A stretch of 64,000 bases of DNA from Agromyces albus (GCF_030815405.1 NZ_JAUSWX010000001.1:3782001-3846000), one strand, 5' to 3'. Shown: positions 16,832 to 29,949, counted from the first letter of the stretch. Notes: generated from the sequence alone by a model not told the origin. A program made the numbers and translations.

Positions 16832-17785
16832 TTACTTCCCGCTCTGCTTCTTGGCGCGCGCCTTGCCGATCGGCTGCTGGCGCTGGGCCTTCTTCGGTTC
16901 TTCGATGACCTGGACCACTCCGGGCTCGGGCTCGACGAGCTTGCCCTTCTTCGCGAGGCGCGCTTCACGTGCCTTCGCGGCCTCGCTGCCGGGAGTCGGC
17001 ATGTTCCGGATCACGACGAACTGCTGGGCCATGGTCCAGAAGTTCGAGACCAGCCAGTAGAACATGACCCCGAGTGGGAACGCGACACCGGAGAATGCGA
17101 ACACGAGGGGGAGCAGGTACAACATGATCCGCTGCTGACGGAACATGGGGCTCGCCTTGGTCTCGGGCGACATGTTCTTCGAGACGATCTGGAGCTGGGT
17201 GATGAACTGCGACGCGGTCATCAGCACGATCATGATGACGGCCACGACGAGGACCTGCCACGGGCCCCCGTTGTTCCACGCGTTGATGAAGGTCGCCTTC
17301 AGGGGGGCGCCGAGGAAGACGGCATCGGCGAAGGAGTCGGCAAGGCCCTGGTTCAACAGCCCCACGCCGGCCTTGTCATGCACCGAGGCGTCGTTCAGCA
17401 CCGAGAACAGTCCGAAGAAGATCGGCATCTGCAGCAGTAGCGGCAGGCACGACGACAGCGGGTTGGTGCCGGTGCGCTTGTAGAGCTCCATCGTCTCGCG
17501 CGACATCGCCTCGCGGGAGAACTGGTCTTTCTTCCCCTTGTACTTGTCCTGGATCTTCTTCAGCTGCGGCGCGACCTCGAGCATCCGGCGCTGGCTCTTG
17601 ATCTGGCGAACGAAGATCGGGATGAGCGCGGCGCGAACCACGATCACGAGCCCCACGATCGACAGCACCCAGGTGACTCCGGCGTCGGGGTCGAGACCGA
17701 TGAGATCCCACATCGTGTGGAACGAGACGAGGATCAGCTCGATGACCCATTTGATGGGCCAGAGGATCAGGCTGAGGAAATCCAT
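16832..17785 (-). CDS. yidC: membrane protein insertase YidC
   Basis: Inserts and folds membrane proteins with or without SecYEG. At 317 residues it is a Gram-positive type YidC with five expected membrane segments. The hydrophilic groove arginine is in VVRAALIPIFVRQIKSQRRM, followed by the coiled-coil hairpin (QLKKIQDKYKGKKDQFSREAM). Conserved TNPLSSCLPLLLQMPIFFGLF and the final helices (MLYLLPLVFAFSGVAFPLGVMFYWLVSNFWTM, in part) follow. The C-terminal tail is Lys/Arg-rich and may bind ribosomes. It has an 8-base gap to yidD upstream. Confidence 0.95.
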   Translation of the reverse strand: MDFLSLILWPIKWVIELILVSFHTMWDLIGLDPDAGVTWVLSIVGLVIVVRAALIPIFVRQIKSQRRMLEVAPQLKKIQDKYKGKKDQFSREAMSRETMELYKRTGTNPLSSCLPLLLQMPIFFGLFSVLNDASVHDKAGVGLLNQGLADSFADAVFLGAPLKATFINAWNNGGPWQVLVVAVIMIVLMTASQFITQLQIVSKNMSPETKASPMFRQQRIMLYLLPLVFAFSGVAFPLGVMFYWLVSNFWTMAQQFVVIRNMPTPGSEAAKAREARLAKKGKLVEPEPGVVQVIEEPKKAQRQQPIGKARAKKQSGK

Positions 17786-17793
17786 TGGGTGAA

Positions 17794-18228
17794 TCAGTCC
17801 TTCCGGGACACGGTGGGGGAGGAGAACGTGAGCGACTGGGAGCCCGCCGCGTCGTGCGAGTGCAAGTTCGAACGCGAGTGCGAGTGCGCGCCACGCGGCG
17901 CATCAGCCGCGGCATCCGTGCCAGTGCCGAAGCCGGCGGGAACGACCCACCCGAAATTCGTGATGCGGTAGCGACCATGCCTGGCCGGTCGGACATCGTC
18001 GATGCCGCCCGAAGACCAGGGATTGCAGCGGAGGATTCGCCAGCCGGCCAGCACCGAGCCGATCAGGAGTCCTCGCTGCTGCACCGAGCCGAGCCCGTAG
18101 GCAGAGCATGAGGGGTAATAGCGGCAGACATCGCCGTAGAGCGGCGAGATCACCGCGCGGTAGGCCCGGATGAGCAGCACACCGATGTTGCGCGGGATCA
18201 GTACCAGGAAGAGAGCCGCGTCACGCAC
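17794..18228 (-). CDS. yidD: membrane protein insertion efficiency factor YidD
   Basis: A small membrane-associated protein with the family signature LIRAYRAVISPLYG, RYYPSCSAYGLGSV, and RILRCNPWSSGGIDDV. At 144 residues it is longer than the usual 70-110; the extra C-terminus is polar and His/Ser-rich (GAHSHSRSNLHSHD). I chose the GTG at 18228, which gives MRDAALFLVLIPRN, has AAGGG upstream, and overlaps the rnpA stop by 8 bases. Confidence 0.88.
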   Translation of the reverse strand: MRDAALFLVLIPRNIGVLLIRAYRAVISPLYGDVCRYYPSCSAYGLGSVQQRGLLIGSVLAGWRILRCNPWSSGGIDDVRPARHGRYRITNFGWVVPAGFGTGTDAAADAPRGAHSHSRSNLHSHDAAGSQSLTFSSPTVSRKD

Positions 18229-18697
18229 GATGGCGACCCTTCGATTCGACGGTGCCGACCGCGACGGTGTCGATGGAGCCGGCATGGCGCGCAGCGCCTG
18301 CGACCCCAATGGGAACCTCCGCGCCGGTCGGAGCGGCGAGGACACCGGAGTCGCGTCGCGAGCGAATGCCTCTGGTCGCGATCGCTGCCGCCACTTCGGC
18401 CTGCAGCGCCTGCCAGTCAGCGTCGGCGGCAGATGGCAGGGCGCGCACGACGACGTCGAGGCCTGTGGTGCCGTTGGCGACCGCGTCGGCGCATGCGGCC
18501 TTGAGTCGCCGGCGCACGAGGTTGCGGCGCACAGCGGTGCCGACCTTCTTCGAAACGATGAAGCCGAAGCGTGCGTCGGTGGCCGACTCCCGTGAGCGGA
18601 CATAGCTCACAGTGTGGGCACCGGCGACCTTCGCGCCACGGCGCACGATGACTCGATAGTCGTCGGCGCTCGTGATGCGGTTGGCTTTGGCGAGCAC
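18221..18697 (-). CDS. rnpA: ribonuclease P protein component
   Basis: Basic protein that supports the catalytic RNase P RNA in tRNA 5' maturation. It begins VLAKANRITSADDYRVIVRRG, includes FGFIVSKKVGTAVRRNLVRRRLKAA (the RNR signature) and DVVVRALPSAADADW. The 158-residue product has about 40 extra C-terminal residues with no known motif, partly overlapping the yidD start. The GTG at 18697 lies 7 bases after the rpmH stop, which supports it over the upstream in-frame ATG (18766) inside rpmH. Confidence 0.92.
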   Translation of the reverse strand: MLAKANRITSADDYRVIVRRGAKVAGAHTVSYVRSRESATDARFGFIVSKKVGTAVRRNLVRRRLKAACADAVANGTTGLDVVVRALPSAADADWQALQAEVAAAIATRGIRSRRDSGVLAAPTGAEVPIGVAGAARHAGSIDTVAVGTVESKGRHRA

Positions 18698-18704
18698 CGA
18701 GTGA

Positions 18705-18842
18705 CTATGCGGAGAGTTCGGTGCGGCCCTTACGACGGCGAGCACCGAGGATCGCACGGCCCGCACGGGTGCGCATGCGAAGGCGGAAGCCGTGCACCTT
18801 GGCGCGACGACGGTTGTTCGGCTGGAACGTACGCTTGCTCAT
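18705..18842 (-). CDS. rpmH: 50S ribosomal protein L34
   Basis: A 45-residue, very basic ribosomal protein: [20 protein letters not shown] at the start and [10 protein letters not shown] at the end, typical in length. First gene of the leftward rpmH-rnpA-yidD-yidC-jag-rsmG run, divergent from dnaA across the 412-base regulatory gap. Confidence 0.97.
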   Translation of the reverse strand: MSKRTFQPNNRRRAKVHGFRLRMRTRAGRAILGARRRKGRTELSA

Positions 18843-19254
18843 TCTTCTTCTCCGGCTGTCGGCTCTCCTCGCCGCACAGTGAATGCAGCGCGGCGTCGGG
18901 AAAACTGGGTGCCCGATAAGGGCAGGGGTCAACTGATTAAAACTACGGCCTCGCGGCCTCGCGGTCAAACCGGACCCAGCTCAAAAGAGACATTATCGTC
19001 CGATCCTCAGGATCGCCTGAGCACCGACACGCCCGCGTCGTCGAATCCCTCGACCGGCATTTGTCGCGGGGCCTGTCATTGGATAGCGTTTGAGACCAGT
19101 TATCCCCAGCTTCGTGCGCGGAATCTCGGGCGACTCCCGATATCTGCCCACAGGAGGTGGATAACGTTGTGAATACTTCGCCTCGCGCCGCTTGCTCCGT
19201 CGATCGGGGGATCGATGAGCGGCAGACGATGCACCGGATTGATTGCGGGGAACG
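18843..19254. other. rpmH-dnaA intergenic region with dnaA promoter and DnaA boxes
   Basis: No gene. It holds a candidate dnaA promoter (19061-19089) and two DnaA-box-like 9-mers, TTATCCCCA (19100-19108) and TTATCCACC on the minus strand (19156-19164), each one mismatch from TTATCCACA. Their place between promoter and start suggests DnaA autoregulation. A leftward promoter for rpmH is expected here; TTGACC on the minus strand near 18930 is one possible -35, without a clear -10. Confidence 0.6.
19061..19089 (+). promoter_or_regulatory. candidate dnaA promoter
   Basis: TTGTCG (19061-19066) and TAGCGT (19084-19089) are separated by 17 bases. They lie 166 bases before the dnaA ATG and just upstream of two DnaA-box-like sequences. 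Confidence 0.45.
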
Positions 19255-20676
19255 ATGACAGAGCAGCCCATTTCAGATACTTGGGCCACGATCCTCGATC
19301 GACTGTCGAACGATGACGCGATCACTCCGATGCTGCAGGGATTCCTCAATCTCGTCGAGCCGAAGGGGATCGCTGCCGGCACGTTCTATCTCGAGGTGCC
19401 GAACGACTTCACCGCGAGCATGCTCAATCAGCGGATGCGGGTTTCCCTTCTCTCCGCGATGAGCGTCGTCGAGGCGCCGTCGGCGGTCACGTCGTTCTAT
19501 GTCGTCGTCAACCCCGAGCTCGAGGAGTCACGCGCCGCCGAACCGCAGTCGATGCTCGCCGACGACCTGACCGATCCGGTCGAGATGCCCGCGTCACCGC
19601 AATCGGTCTTCGAGCATGCCGGCCCCGACCGGCCACGCGACTCTCGGCTCAACCCGAAGTACGCATTCGAGAGCTTCGTCATCGGCCAGTCCAACCGCTT
19701 CGCGCACGCCGCCGCGGTCGCCGTCGCCGAGGCACCGGCCAAGGCCTACAACCCGTTGTTCATCTACGGTGATTCCGGACTCGGCAAGACCCACCTCCTG
19801 CACGCCATCGGCCACTACGCGATGAGTCTCTATCCCGGCATCCGCGTGCGCTACGTGAGCTCCGAGGAGTTCACGAACGACTTCATCAACTCGATCGCCA
19901 ACAACCGCGGGTCGCTCTTCCAGCAGCGCTACCGCAATATCGACATCCTGCTGATCGACGACATCCAGTTCCTCCAGGGCAAGGCCGAGACGCAAGAGGC
20001 GTTCTTCCACACGTTCAACACCCTGCACGACCACAACAAGCAGGTCGTCATCACGAGCGACGTTCCGCCCAAGCACCTCACGGGCTTCGAGGACCGCATG
20101 CGCAGTCGGTTCGAGTGGGGTCTCATCACCGACGTCCAGGCGCCCGACCTCGAGACGCGCATCGCGATCCTGCGCAAGAAGGCGCAGTCCGAGCGGCTCC
20201 AGGTGCCCGACGAGATCCTCGAGTACATGGCGTCGAAGGTCTCGAGCAACATCCGCGAGCTCGAGGGCACGCTCATCCGGGTCACGGCGTTCGCGAGCCT
20301 CAATCGCACGCCCGTCGACATGCCGCTCGTGCAGACGGTGTTGAAAGACCTCATCACGGATGACACCGACAACATCGTCGCGCCGGTCGACATCATCACC
20401 GCCACCGCCGACTACTTCAAGCTCACGGTCGACGACCTCTACGGTTCGAGCCGGTCGCAGGCCGTCGCGACGGCACGCCAGATCGCGATGTACCTGTGCC
20501 GTGAGCTCACGAGCCTGTCGTTGCCGAAGATCGGCCAGCTTTTCGGCAACCGTGATCACACGACGGTCATGTACGCCAACAAGAAGATCTCGGAGCTCAT
20601 GAAAGAGCGCCGCTCGATCTACAACCAGGTCACCGAACTCACGGCGCGCATCAAGCAGGTCAGCCGCTACCGCTAG
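19255..20676 (+). CDS. dnaA: chromosomal replication initiator DnaA
   Basis: AAA+ initiator that binds DnaA boxes and opens oriC. Domain I (DTWATILDRLSNDDAITPMLQGFL...) covers about residues 1-85, followed by a linker. The AAA+ domain has Walker A GDSGLGKTHLLHAIG, Walker B ILLIDDIQFLQGK and sensor 1 VVITSDVPPKHL. Domain IV carries LTVDDLYGSSRSQAVATARQIAMYLCREL and the DNA-binding signature NRDHTTVMYANKKI. Length is 473 residues. I used the ATG at 19255; a TTG four codons upstream is possible. GGGGAA precedes the ATG at close spacing. Confidence 0.96.
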   Translation: MTEQPISDTWATILDRLSNDDAITPMLQGFLNLVEPKGIAAGTFYLEVPNDFTASMLNQRMRVSLLSAMSVVEAPSAVTSFYVVVNPELEESRAAEPQSMLADDLTDPVEMPASPQSVFEHAGPDRPRDSRLNPKYAFESFVIGQSNRFAHAAAVAVAEAPAKAYNPLFIYGDSGLGKTHLLHAIGHYAMSLYPGIRVRYVSSEEFTNDFINSIANNRGSLFQQRYRNIDILLIDDIQFLQGKAETQEAFFHTFNTLHDHNKQVVITSDVPPKHLTGFEDRMRSRFEWGLITDVQAPDLETRIAILRKKAQSERLQVPDEILEYMASKVSSNIRELEGTLIRVTAFASLNRTPVDMPLVQTVLKDLITDDTDNIVAPVDIITATADYFKLTVDDLYGSSRSQAVATARQIAMYLCRELTSLSLPKIGQLFGNRDHTTVMYANKKISELMKERRSIYNQVTELTARIKQVSRYR

Positions 20677-21124
20677 TCGCACCGCCGGCACACGACCTCC
20701 TCCAGCGCGCCTCGGGCGCGCCGTGAGCGCCTCTGCGAGGTCGTTCGAGGCGATTCCCACAGCTGTGGAGAACTTGTGGAATGTTAACGAGCAACCCGGC
20801 CAGAGCTGTTGAGACGGATGCCCCGCCTGTGCACAACTCGGCATGAGCCATGCCGCTCACTTGCGGCATCCGTCGATGAACCCACACACTGTGCACAGAT
20901 CGGATGGCGCCCGATCGGCGTCGTTCTGCGGATCGCATGACACCATCCACAGTTTCCACAGCGGTTAACACTGTTAAGAGATAGATGTTTAACCGGGGGA
21001 GCCAAGAACCTCCACATTCCACATCGGGCGAGCAGGTGCGAGTCGGGCTCGAGAATGGCCGTCGCCTGGTGAGGCACTGCGGATAGCATGGGACGCACCC
21101 AGCGACCACCACGACGGGAGAACC
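20677..21124. other. oriC: replication origin oriC (dnaA-dnaN intergenic region)
   Basis: A 448-base gene-free gap, the standard oriC position in actinobacteria. DnaA-box-like 9-mers include TGTGGAGAA (20764-20772), TGTGCACAA (20828-20836), TGTGCACAG (20890-20898), CCATCCACA (20943-20951), GTTTCCACA (20952-20960) and ACCTCCACA (21008-21016). The first two are one mismatch from TT(A/G)TCCACA; the others are two or more. The relatively AT-rich stretch 20962-20994 (GGTTAACACTGTTAAGAGAT and following ATGTTTAACC) is the best unwinding element. Box sequences are mostly degenerate, so exact sites need testing. Confidence 0.85.
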
Positions 21125-22273
21125 GTGAAGTTCCAGGTCAATCGCGACGTCTTCAGTGAGGCCGTTTCCTTCGCCGTCAAGCTGCTGCCGCAGCGCACGA
21201 CGCTGCCGATCCTCTCCGGAGTGCTCATCGAGGCGAACGACGGCGGACTCGTGCTTTCTTCCTTCGACTACGAGGTCTCCTCGCAGACCGAGATCCAGGC
21301 CGACGTGGAAGAGACCGGCACGGTGCTCGTCTCCGGTCGGCTCCTCGCCGAGATCGCCGGACGCCTCCCGAACGCTCCCGTGCGCATCGCGACCGAGGAG
21401 AGCCGCATCACGGTTTCGTGCGGCACCGCCACCTTCACGCTGCTCTCGATGCCGGTCGAGGAATATCCGAGCATCCCCGAGATCGGCGCCGAGTCGGGCG
21501 TCGTGCCGGCCGAGGAATTCGCAGCAGCCGTGGCCCAGGTCGCCGTCGCCGCTTCCCGCGATGACGTCACCCCCGTCATCACGGGCGTGCAGCTCGAGGT
21601 TCGCGAGAACAGTCTGAGCCTCGTCGCCACCGACCGCTACCGCGTCGCGGTGCGAGAGATCAACTGGGATGGTGGCACGGTCGCGAGCGTAGAGACCATG
21701 ACTGCGCTCGTGCCGGCTCGCACCCTGCAGGAGGTCGGAAAGACCTTCGGGCACTCCGGCACGATCTCGGTCGCGATCACGAGCCGCGACGATCGCGAGC
21801 TCATCGCGTTCAGCGCCGACAAGAAGACCGTTACGTCGCTGCTCATCAAGGGCAACTTCCCGCCCGTGCGCCGGCTCTTCCCCGAGACGGTCGACAACTA
21901 CGCGGTCATGAACACGGCTGAGCTCATCGAGGCCACGCGTCGTGTCGCGCTCGTGCTCGAGCGCGAGGCCGCGCTTCGATACAGCTTCAGCGCCGACGGT
22001 CTCACCCTCGAGGCGATCGGCAGCGAGCAGGCCCAGGCATCCGAGACGATCGACGCGATCCTGACCGGCGACGACACGGTCGTCTCGCTCAAGCCACAGT
22101 TCCTCCTCGACGGGCTCGGCGCCGTGCACTCCGAGTTCGTGCGCATCTCGTTCACGAAGACCGAGAACCCGAACAAACCCGGCCCCGTCCTCATCACGAG
22201 CCAGTCCTCGCGCGAGCAGGCCGGCCCCGACACCTACCGCTACCTCCTGCAGCCGAACCTCTTGCTGCGCTGA
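21125..22273 (+). CDS. dnaN: DNA polymerase III subunit beta (sliding clamp)
   Basis: Ring-shaped processivity clamp for replicative polymerase. The 382-residue protein has the three repeated clamp domains: it begins VKFQVNRDVFSEAVSFAVKLLPQRTTLPIL and contains VVPAEEFAAAVAQVAVAASRDD, VTGVQLEV-type ITGVQLEVRENSLSLVATDRYRVA, and ends with the PVLI-containing strand before YRYLLQPNLLLR. The GTG start at 21125 has GGGAG 4 bases upstream (21116-21120). recF follows after about 100 bases. Confidence 0.96.
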   Translation: MKFQVNRDVFSEAVSFAVKLLPQRTTLPILSGVLIEANDGGLVLSSFDYEVSSQTEIQADVEETGTVLVSGRLLAEIAGRLPNAPVRIATEESRITVSCGTATFTLLSMPVEEYPSIPEIGAESGVVPAEEFAAAVAQVAVAASRDDVTPVITGVQLEVRENSLSLVATDRYRVAVREINWDGGTVASVETMTALVPARTLQEVGKTFGHSGTISVAITSRDDRELIAFSADKKTVTSLLIKGNFPPVRRLFPETVDNYAVMNTAELIEATRRVALVLEREAALRYSFSADGLTLEAIGSEQAQASETIDAILTGDDTVVSLKPQFLLDGLGAVHSEFVRISFTKTENPNKPGPVLITSQSSREQAGPDTYRYLLQPNLLLR

Positions 22274-22377
22274 CGCCGGGCACCGTCGGCGGCGGGCGGT
22301 AGCGTGGTGAAGCGCGATCCGGTGCGTCAGGGGGCATCCGGATGCCGCGGATGCCGCGTCGTCGAAGGGAGCCCAGC

Positions 22378-23577
22378 GTGCACGTCGCCCGTCTCTCCCT
22401 CACCGACTACCGCAACTACGAGCGGGCCGAGCTCGAGCTCGGCCCCGGAGCCACGGTGTTCGTCGGCCGCAACGGCCAGGGCAAGACGAACCTCGTCGAG
22501 GCGATCGGCTACCTCTCGACGCTCAGCTCGCACCGGGTCTCCGGCGATCAGGCGCTGATCCGCGCCGGGGCCAACGCCGCGATCGTGCGGGCGCTCCTGA
22601 GCCACGGCGATCGCGAGTTGCTCGTCGAACTGCAGCTGAACCGCCAGGGCGCGAACCGCGCCCAGCTCAACCGGTCGCCGGTGAAGACGCGCGAGTTGCC
22701 GCGCTACGCGCACAGCGTGCTCTTCGCTCCCGAAGACCTCGCGATCGTGCGCGGTGAACCCTCGGTGCGTCGGCGGATGCTCGACGAGCTGCTCGTGCAG
22801 CGCACACCACGACTCTCCGGCGTGATGGCCGACTACGAACGCGTGCTCAAGCAGCGCAATTCCCTCCTGAAGAGCGCGCGTGCCCGCGGCCTTTCGGCCG
22901 ACAAGCTCCCAACCCTCGACATCTGGGACGAACGGCTCGTCGCGCTCGGCTCCGAACTCATCGACCAGCGTCTCGCCCTCGTCGCCGAGCTCGCCGATCC
23001 CCTCGCCGCGGCCTACCGCTCCATCGTCGATGCCGACCACGCCCCTGGGCTGCGCCCACTCCTGTCGATCGATGGCGCCGATCCCGACGACGAGCGCGGT
23101 GAAACGGATGCCGCTGCGGCATCCGCAGCTCGCGGCGATACCCGCACCCGATTCGTCGAGGCCCTCCGCGGCCTCCGGCCGAAGGAGCTCGAGCGGGGCG
23201 TCACGCTCGCCGGACCGCACCGCGACGACGTGGTGCTGTTGCTCAACGGCCTGCCCGCGAAGGGCTACGCGAGCCACGGCGAGTCGTGGTCGTTCGCGCT
23301 CGCGCTGCGCCTGGCATCCGCCGAACTGCTTCGCCGCGACTCGACGACGGGTGATCCCGTGCTCGTGCTCGACGACGTCTTCGCCGAACTCGACCGGCTT
23401 CGCCGCGAGCGGCTCGCCCTCGCGATCGCGGGCTTCGAGCAGGTGCTTGTGACCGCCGCGGTGCTCGAAGACGTGCCGGTGCCGCTCACGGCGCGTATCG
23501 TGCAGATCGACGCCGGAACAATCGTCGAATCCGGCGCTCCCGAAACGGGAATGGCGGCGGAGGTGGGCCATGACTGA
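22378..23577 (+). CDS. recF: DNA replication and repair protein RecF
   Basis: SMC-like ATPase that helps load RecA at single-strand gaps. It begins VHVARLSLTDYRNYERAELEL, with Walker A VGRNGQGKTNLVEAIGYLS, the signature region VTLAGPHRDDVVLLLNGLP and Walker B VLVLDDVFAELDRLRRERL. The 399-residue length is normal. I chose GTG 22378 because GAAGGGAG lies 6 bases upstream and the RecF fold starts there; the ATG at 22342 would add 12 Arg/Pro-rich residues. The stop overlaps the DUF721 gene by 8 bases. Confidence 0.94.
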   Translation: MHVARLSLTDYRNYERAELELGPGATVFVGRNGQGKTNLVEAIGYLSTLSSHRVSGDQALIRAGANAAIVRALLSHGDRELLVELQLNRQGANRAQLNRSPVKTRELPRYAHSVLFAPEDLAIVRGEPSVRRRMLDELLVQRTPRLSGVMADYERVLKQRNSLLKSARARGLSADKLPTLDIWDERLVALGSELIDQRLALVAELADPLAAAYRSIVDADHAPGLRPLLSIDGADPDDERGETDAAAASAARGDTRTRFVEALRGLRPKELERGVTLAGPHRDDVVLLLNGLPAKGYASHGESWSFALALRLASAELLRRDSTTGDPVLVLDDVFAELDRLRRERLALAIAGFEQVLVTAAVLEDVPVPLTARIVQIDAGTIVESGAPETGMAAEVGHD

Positions 23578-24127
23578 GGCTTCTCGCGTGTACCAGCACT
23601 TCCGCGAGGTCTTCGGCGGCGAGTCGAGGCCGCGGTCGGCGCGGGCCCGCAACCGCGCGAAGGAGATCTCGGGCAGTGAGCCGTTCACACCCGGCCGGGA
23701 CCCGAAGCCCCTCGGCGACGCGATCGCCGGCCTCACGAACCAGCTCGGCTGGAGCGGACCGATGTCGCAGCACGAAGTGCTCGCGTCGTGGGGCGAGATC
23801 GCCGGCGAGGAGACCGCGAAGCACTCGGAGCCGATCGCGATCGAAGGCGGTGTGCTGCAGGTGCGTTGCGAGTCCACCGCGTGGGCCACGCAATTGCGTC
23901 TGATGCGAACGCAACTGGTCACCGAGATCGTCGCCCGGTTCCCCGGCGCGGGTGTCGAGACGATCCGCTTCCAGGGGCCTGACGCCCCCACCTGGAAAAG
24001 GGGTCCCCAGATCGGTTCCAGGGCGTGGTCCACGCGATACCTACGGCTGATCGGACAAAATCGGTCGATCCGCTTGCTTCATCGCGGCAGATCGGCGCTT
24101 CCGGCCTCGGAGCGACTCTCCGTTTGA
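23570..24127 (+). CDS. DUF721 (DciA-like) protein, C-terminus apparently frameshifted
   Basis: The 185-residue frame holds a DUF721 domain (LGDAIAGLTNQLGWSGPMSQHEVLASWGEIAG, then VLQVRCESTAWATQLRLMRTQLV). DUF721 proteins at this position are related to DciA, a helicase-loading factor in bacteria without DnaC; here the role is inferred. After GPDAPTWKRGP the frame runs into an atypical tail of about 40 residues. Dropping one C from the CCCC run at 24005-24008 restores the family-like ending RSVPGRGPRDTYG and a TGA at 24048-24050. So the original gene probably ended at 24050. The start overlaps recF by 8 bases; gyrB follows. Confidence 0.82.
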   Translation: MTEASRVYQHFREVFGGESRPRSARARNRAKEISGSEPFTPGRDPKPLGDAIAGLTNQLGWSGPMSQHEVLASWGEIAGEETAKHSEPIAIEGGVLQVRCESTAWATQLRLMRTQLVTEIVARFPGAGVETIRFQGPDAPTWKRGPQIGSRAWSTRYLRLIGQNRSIRLLHRGRSALPASERLSV

Positions 24128-24133
24128 TAAGAT
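24128..24133 (+). promoter_or_regulatory. candidate gyrB -10 element
   Basis: TAAGAT within TTGATAAGATCG, 40 bases before the gyrB ATG. No clear -35 at the right distance. If the DUF721 gene ends at 24050, this sits in true intergenic DNA. Confidence 0.35.
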
Positions 24134-24146
24134 CGAGAGTCGCTAG

Positions 24147-28788
<4,642 letters not shown>

Positions 28789-28794
28789 TCGTCT

Positions 28795-29199
28795 ATGAGT
28801 AGCGTCGCCGACAAGCTGGCCCGCAAGTCGAACCGGAAGACCCCTGCCAAGCAGGTGCGCCTCCGGCTCGTCTACATCGACTTCTGGTCGGCGGTGAAGC
28901 TCTCGTTCCTCGTCGCGGTCTGCCTCGCAGTGGTCAGCATCGTCGCGACGTTCCTCGTCCACACGGTGCTGAACTCGACGGGCATCTTCGAGCAGGTCAA
29001 CTCGCTCGTGCAAGACGTCGCCGGGTCAAGTGGAGACCTCACGGCGGTGCTCTCTCTCGGCAACGTGATGGGCTTCGCGGTCGTCGCCTCGCTGCTCAAC
29101 CTCGTGGTGATCACCGCGCTCGGAGCGATCCTCGCGGTGCTCTACAACCTGAGCGTCAAGATCACGGGTGGCATCCTCGTCGGGTTCACCAACAACTGA
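28795..29199 (+). CDS. DUF3566 domain membrane protein
   Basis: A 134-residue protein of the DUF3566 family, commonly found after gyrA in actinobacteria; function unknown. A basic cytoplasmic N-terminus leads to two membrane helices (VKLSFLVAVCLAVVSIVATFLV and VVASLLNLVVITALGAILAVLY, in part) with a short loop containing GIFEQVNSLVQDVAG. The start is 6 bases after the gyrA stop; GAGGAG at the end of gyrA serves as ribosome binding site. Confidence 0.88.
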   Translation: MSSVADKLARKSNRKTPAKQVRLRLVYIDFWSAVKLSFLVAVCLAVVSIVATFLVHTVLNSTGIFEQVNSLVQDVAGSSGDLTAVLSLGNVMGFAVVASLLNLVVITALGAILAVLYNLSVKITGGILVGFTNN

Positions 29200-29207
29200 T
29201 GAAGAGC

Positions 29208-29231
29208 GGCGAGGATTCGGAGAATCCCGCC
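29208..29231 (+). terminator. hairpin after the gyrA-DUF3566 operon
   Basis: GGCG-GGATT and AATCC-CGCC arms form a stem with one bulged A and a short loop. No clear T tract follows. It lies between the DUF3566 stop and tRNA-Ile. Confidence 0.45.
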
Positions 29232-29262
29232 GGGTCGGGTAGTCTTTCACTCGGCCAATTTC

Positions 29263-29336
29263 GGGGATATAGCTCAGGCGGTTAGAGCGCTTCGCTGATA
29301 ACGAAGAGGTCCGAGGTTCAAGTCCTCGTATCCCCA
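29263..29336 (+). tRNA. tRNA-Ile (GAT anticodon)
   Basis: 74 bases; acceptor GGGGATA pairs with TATCCCC, anticodon stem-loop CTTCGCTGATAACGAAG with anticodon GAT, and T loop GGTTCAAGTCC. The 3' CCA is not encoded. The classical position is just after gyrA. Confidence 0.97.
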
Positions 29337-29385
29337 CTCAGATAATTCCAGAAAATAATTCTCGGATGCTCCGGCGTCCGGGTTC

Positions 29386-29458
29386 GGGGCCTTAGCTCAG
29401 TTGGTAGAGCGCCTGCTTTGCAAGCAGGATGTCAGGAGTTCGAATCTCCTAGGCTCCA
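29386..29458 (+). tRNA. tRNA-Ala (TGC anticodon)
   Basis: 73 bases; acceptor GGGGCCT pairs with AGGCTCC (one G-U), D arm AGCTCAGTTGGTAGAGC, anticodon stem-loop CCTGCTTTGCAAGCAGG with TGC, and T arm GAGTTCGAATCTC. The 3' CCA is not encoded. It follows tRNA-Ile by 49 bases. Confidence 0.97.
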
Positions 29459-29547
29459 CAGTATTCATCAGCACGATAGGCACCGCGGTCGCCGCCAGTC
29501 GCGTGTCGTTCCTCCGCTAGGGACTCCCGTCGCTGCGCTGCTCCCCG

Positions 29548-29949
29548 CTAGACGCTGAACCAGCGGGCGACGAGTCCGCTGATGGCGTCGGCGTGCTCGG
29601 CGTATTCCGCTCCTGAAGCGAGGGTGATGACACCGCGGTCGGGAGCAGGCCAGACGATGAGGCCGGTGTCGTCGTCGAACGTGAAGCCGTCGGCGTCCAC
29701 TCGCTTCACCCCGCGGTGCAGCACCACCCTCATGCGGCCGCGCGGATCCACCCCGAGCGTGACGCGATCGACGCCGTCGATTGCATAGTTCGGCGCCTTC
29801 CACTTCACGTTCTCGACCGCGTCCGCGGGCGCGATCTCGAGGATCCGCTCGCGCATCTGGGCCAGCTCCGAGGCGAGCGGATGCTCCAGACCGACGAGGA
29901 ACTCGTCGACCTCGGTCGAGCGAACGGCGCCGTTCGTCCTATCGGTCAC
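29548..29949 (-). CDS. DUF1801 domain protein
   Basis: A 133-residue cytoplasmic protein of the DUF1801/YdhG-like family: EVDEFLVGLEHPLASELAQMRERI at the start, VKWKAPNYAIDGVDRVTLGVDPRGRMRVVLHRG in the middle. The function is unknown; members resemble frataxin-like folds. GTG 29949 is preferred over the ATG at 29967 because AAGGAG lies 5 bases before it. It is convergent with the tRNA genes. Confidence 0.8.
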   Translation of the reverse strand: MTDRTNGAVRSTEVDEFLVGLEHPLASELAQMRERILEIAPADAVENVKWKAPNYAIDGVDRVTLGVDPRGRMRVVLHRGVKRVDADGFTFDDDTGLIVWPAPDRGVITLASGAEYAEHADAISGLVARWFSV

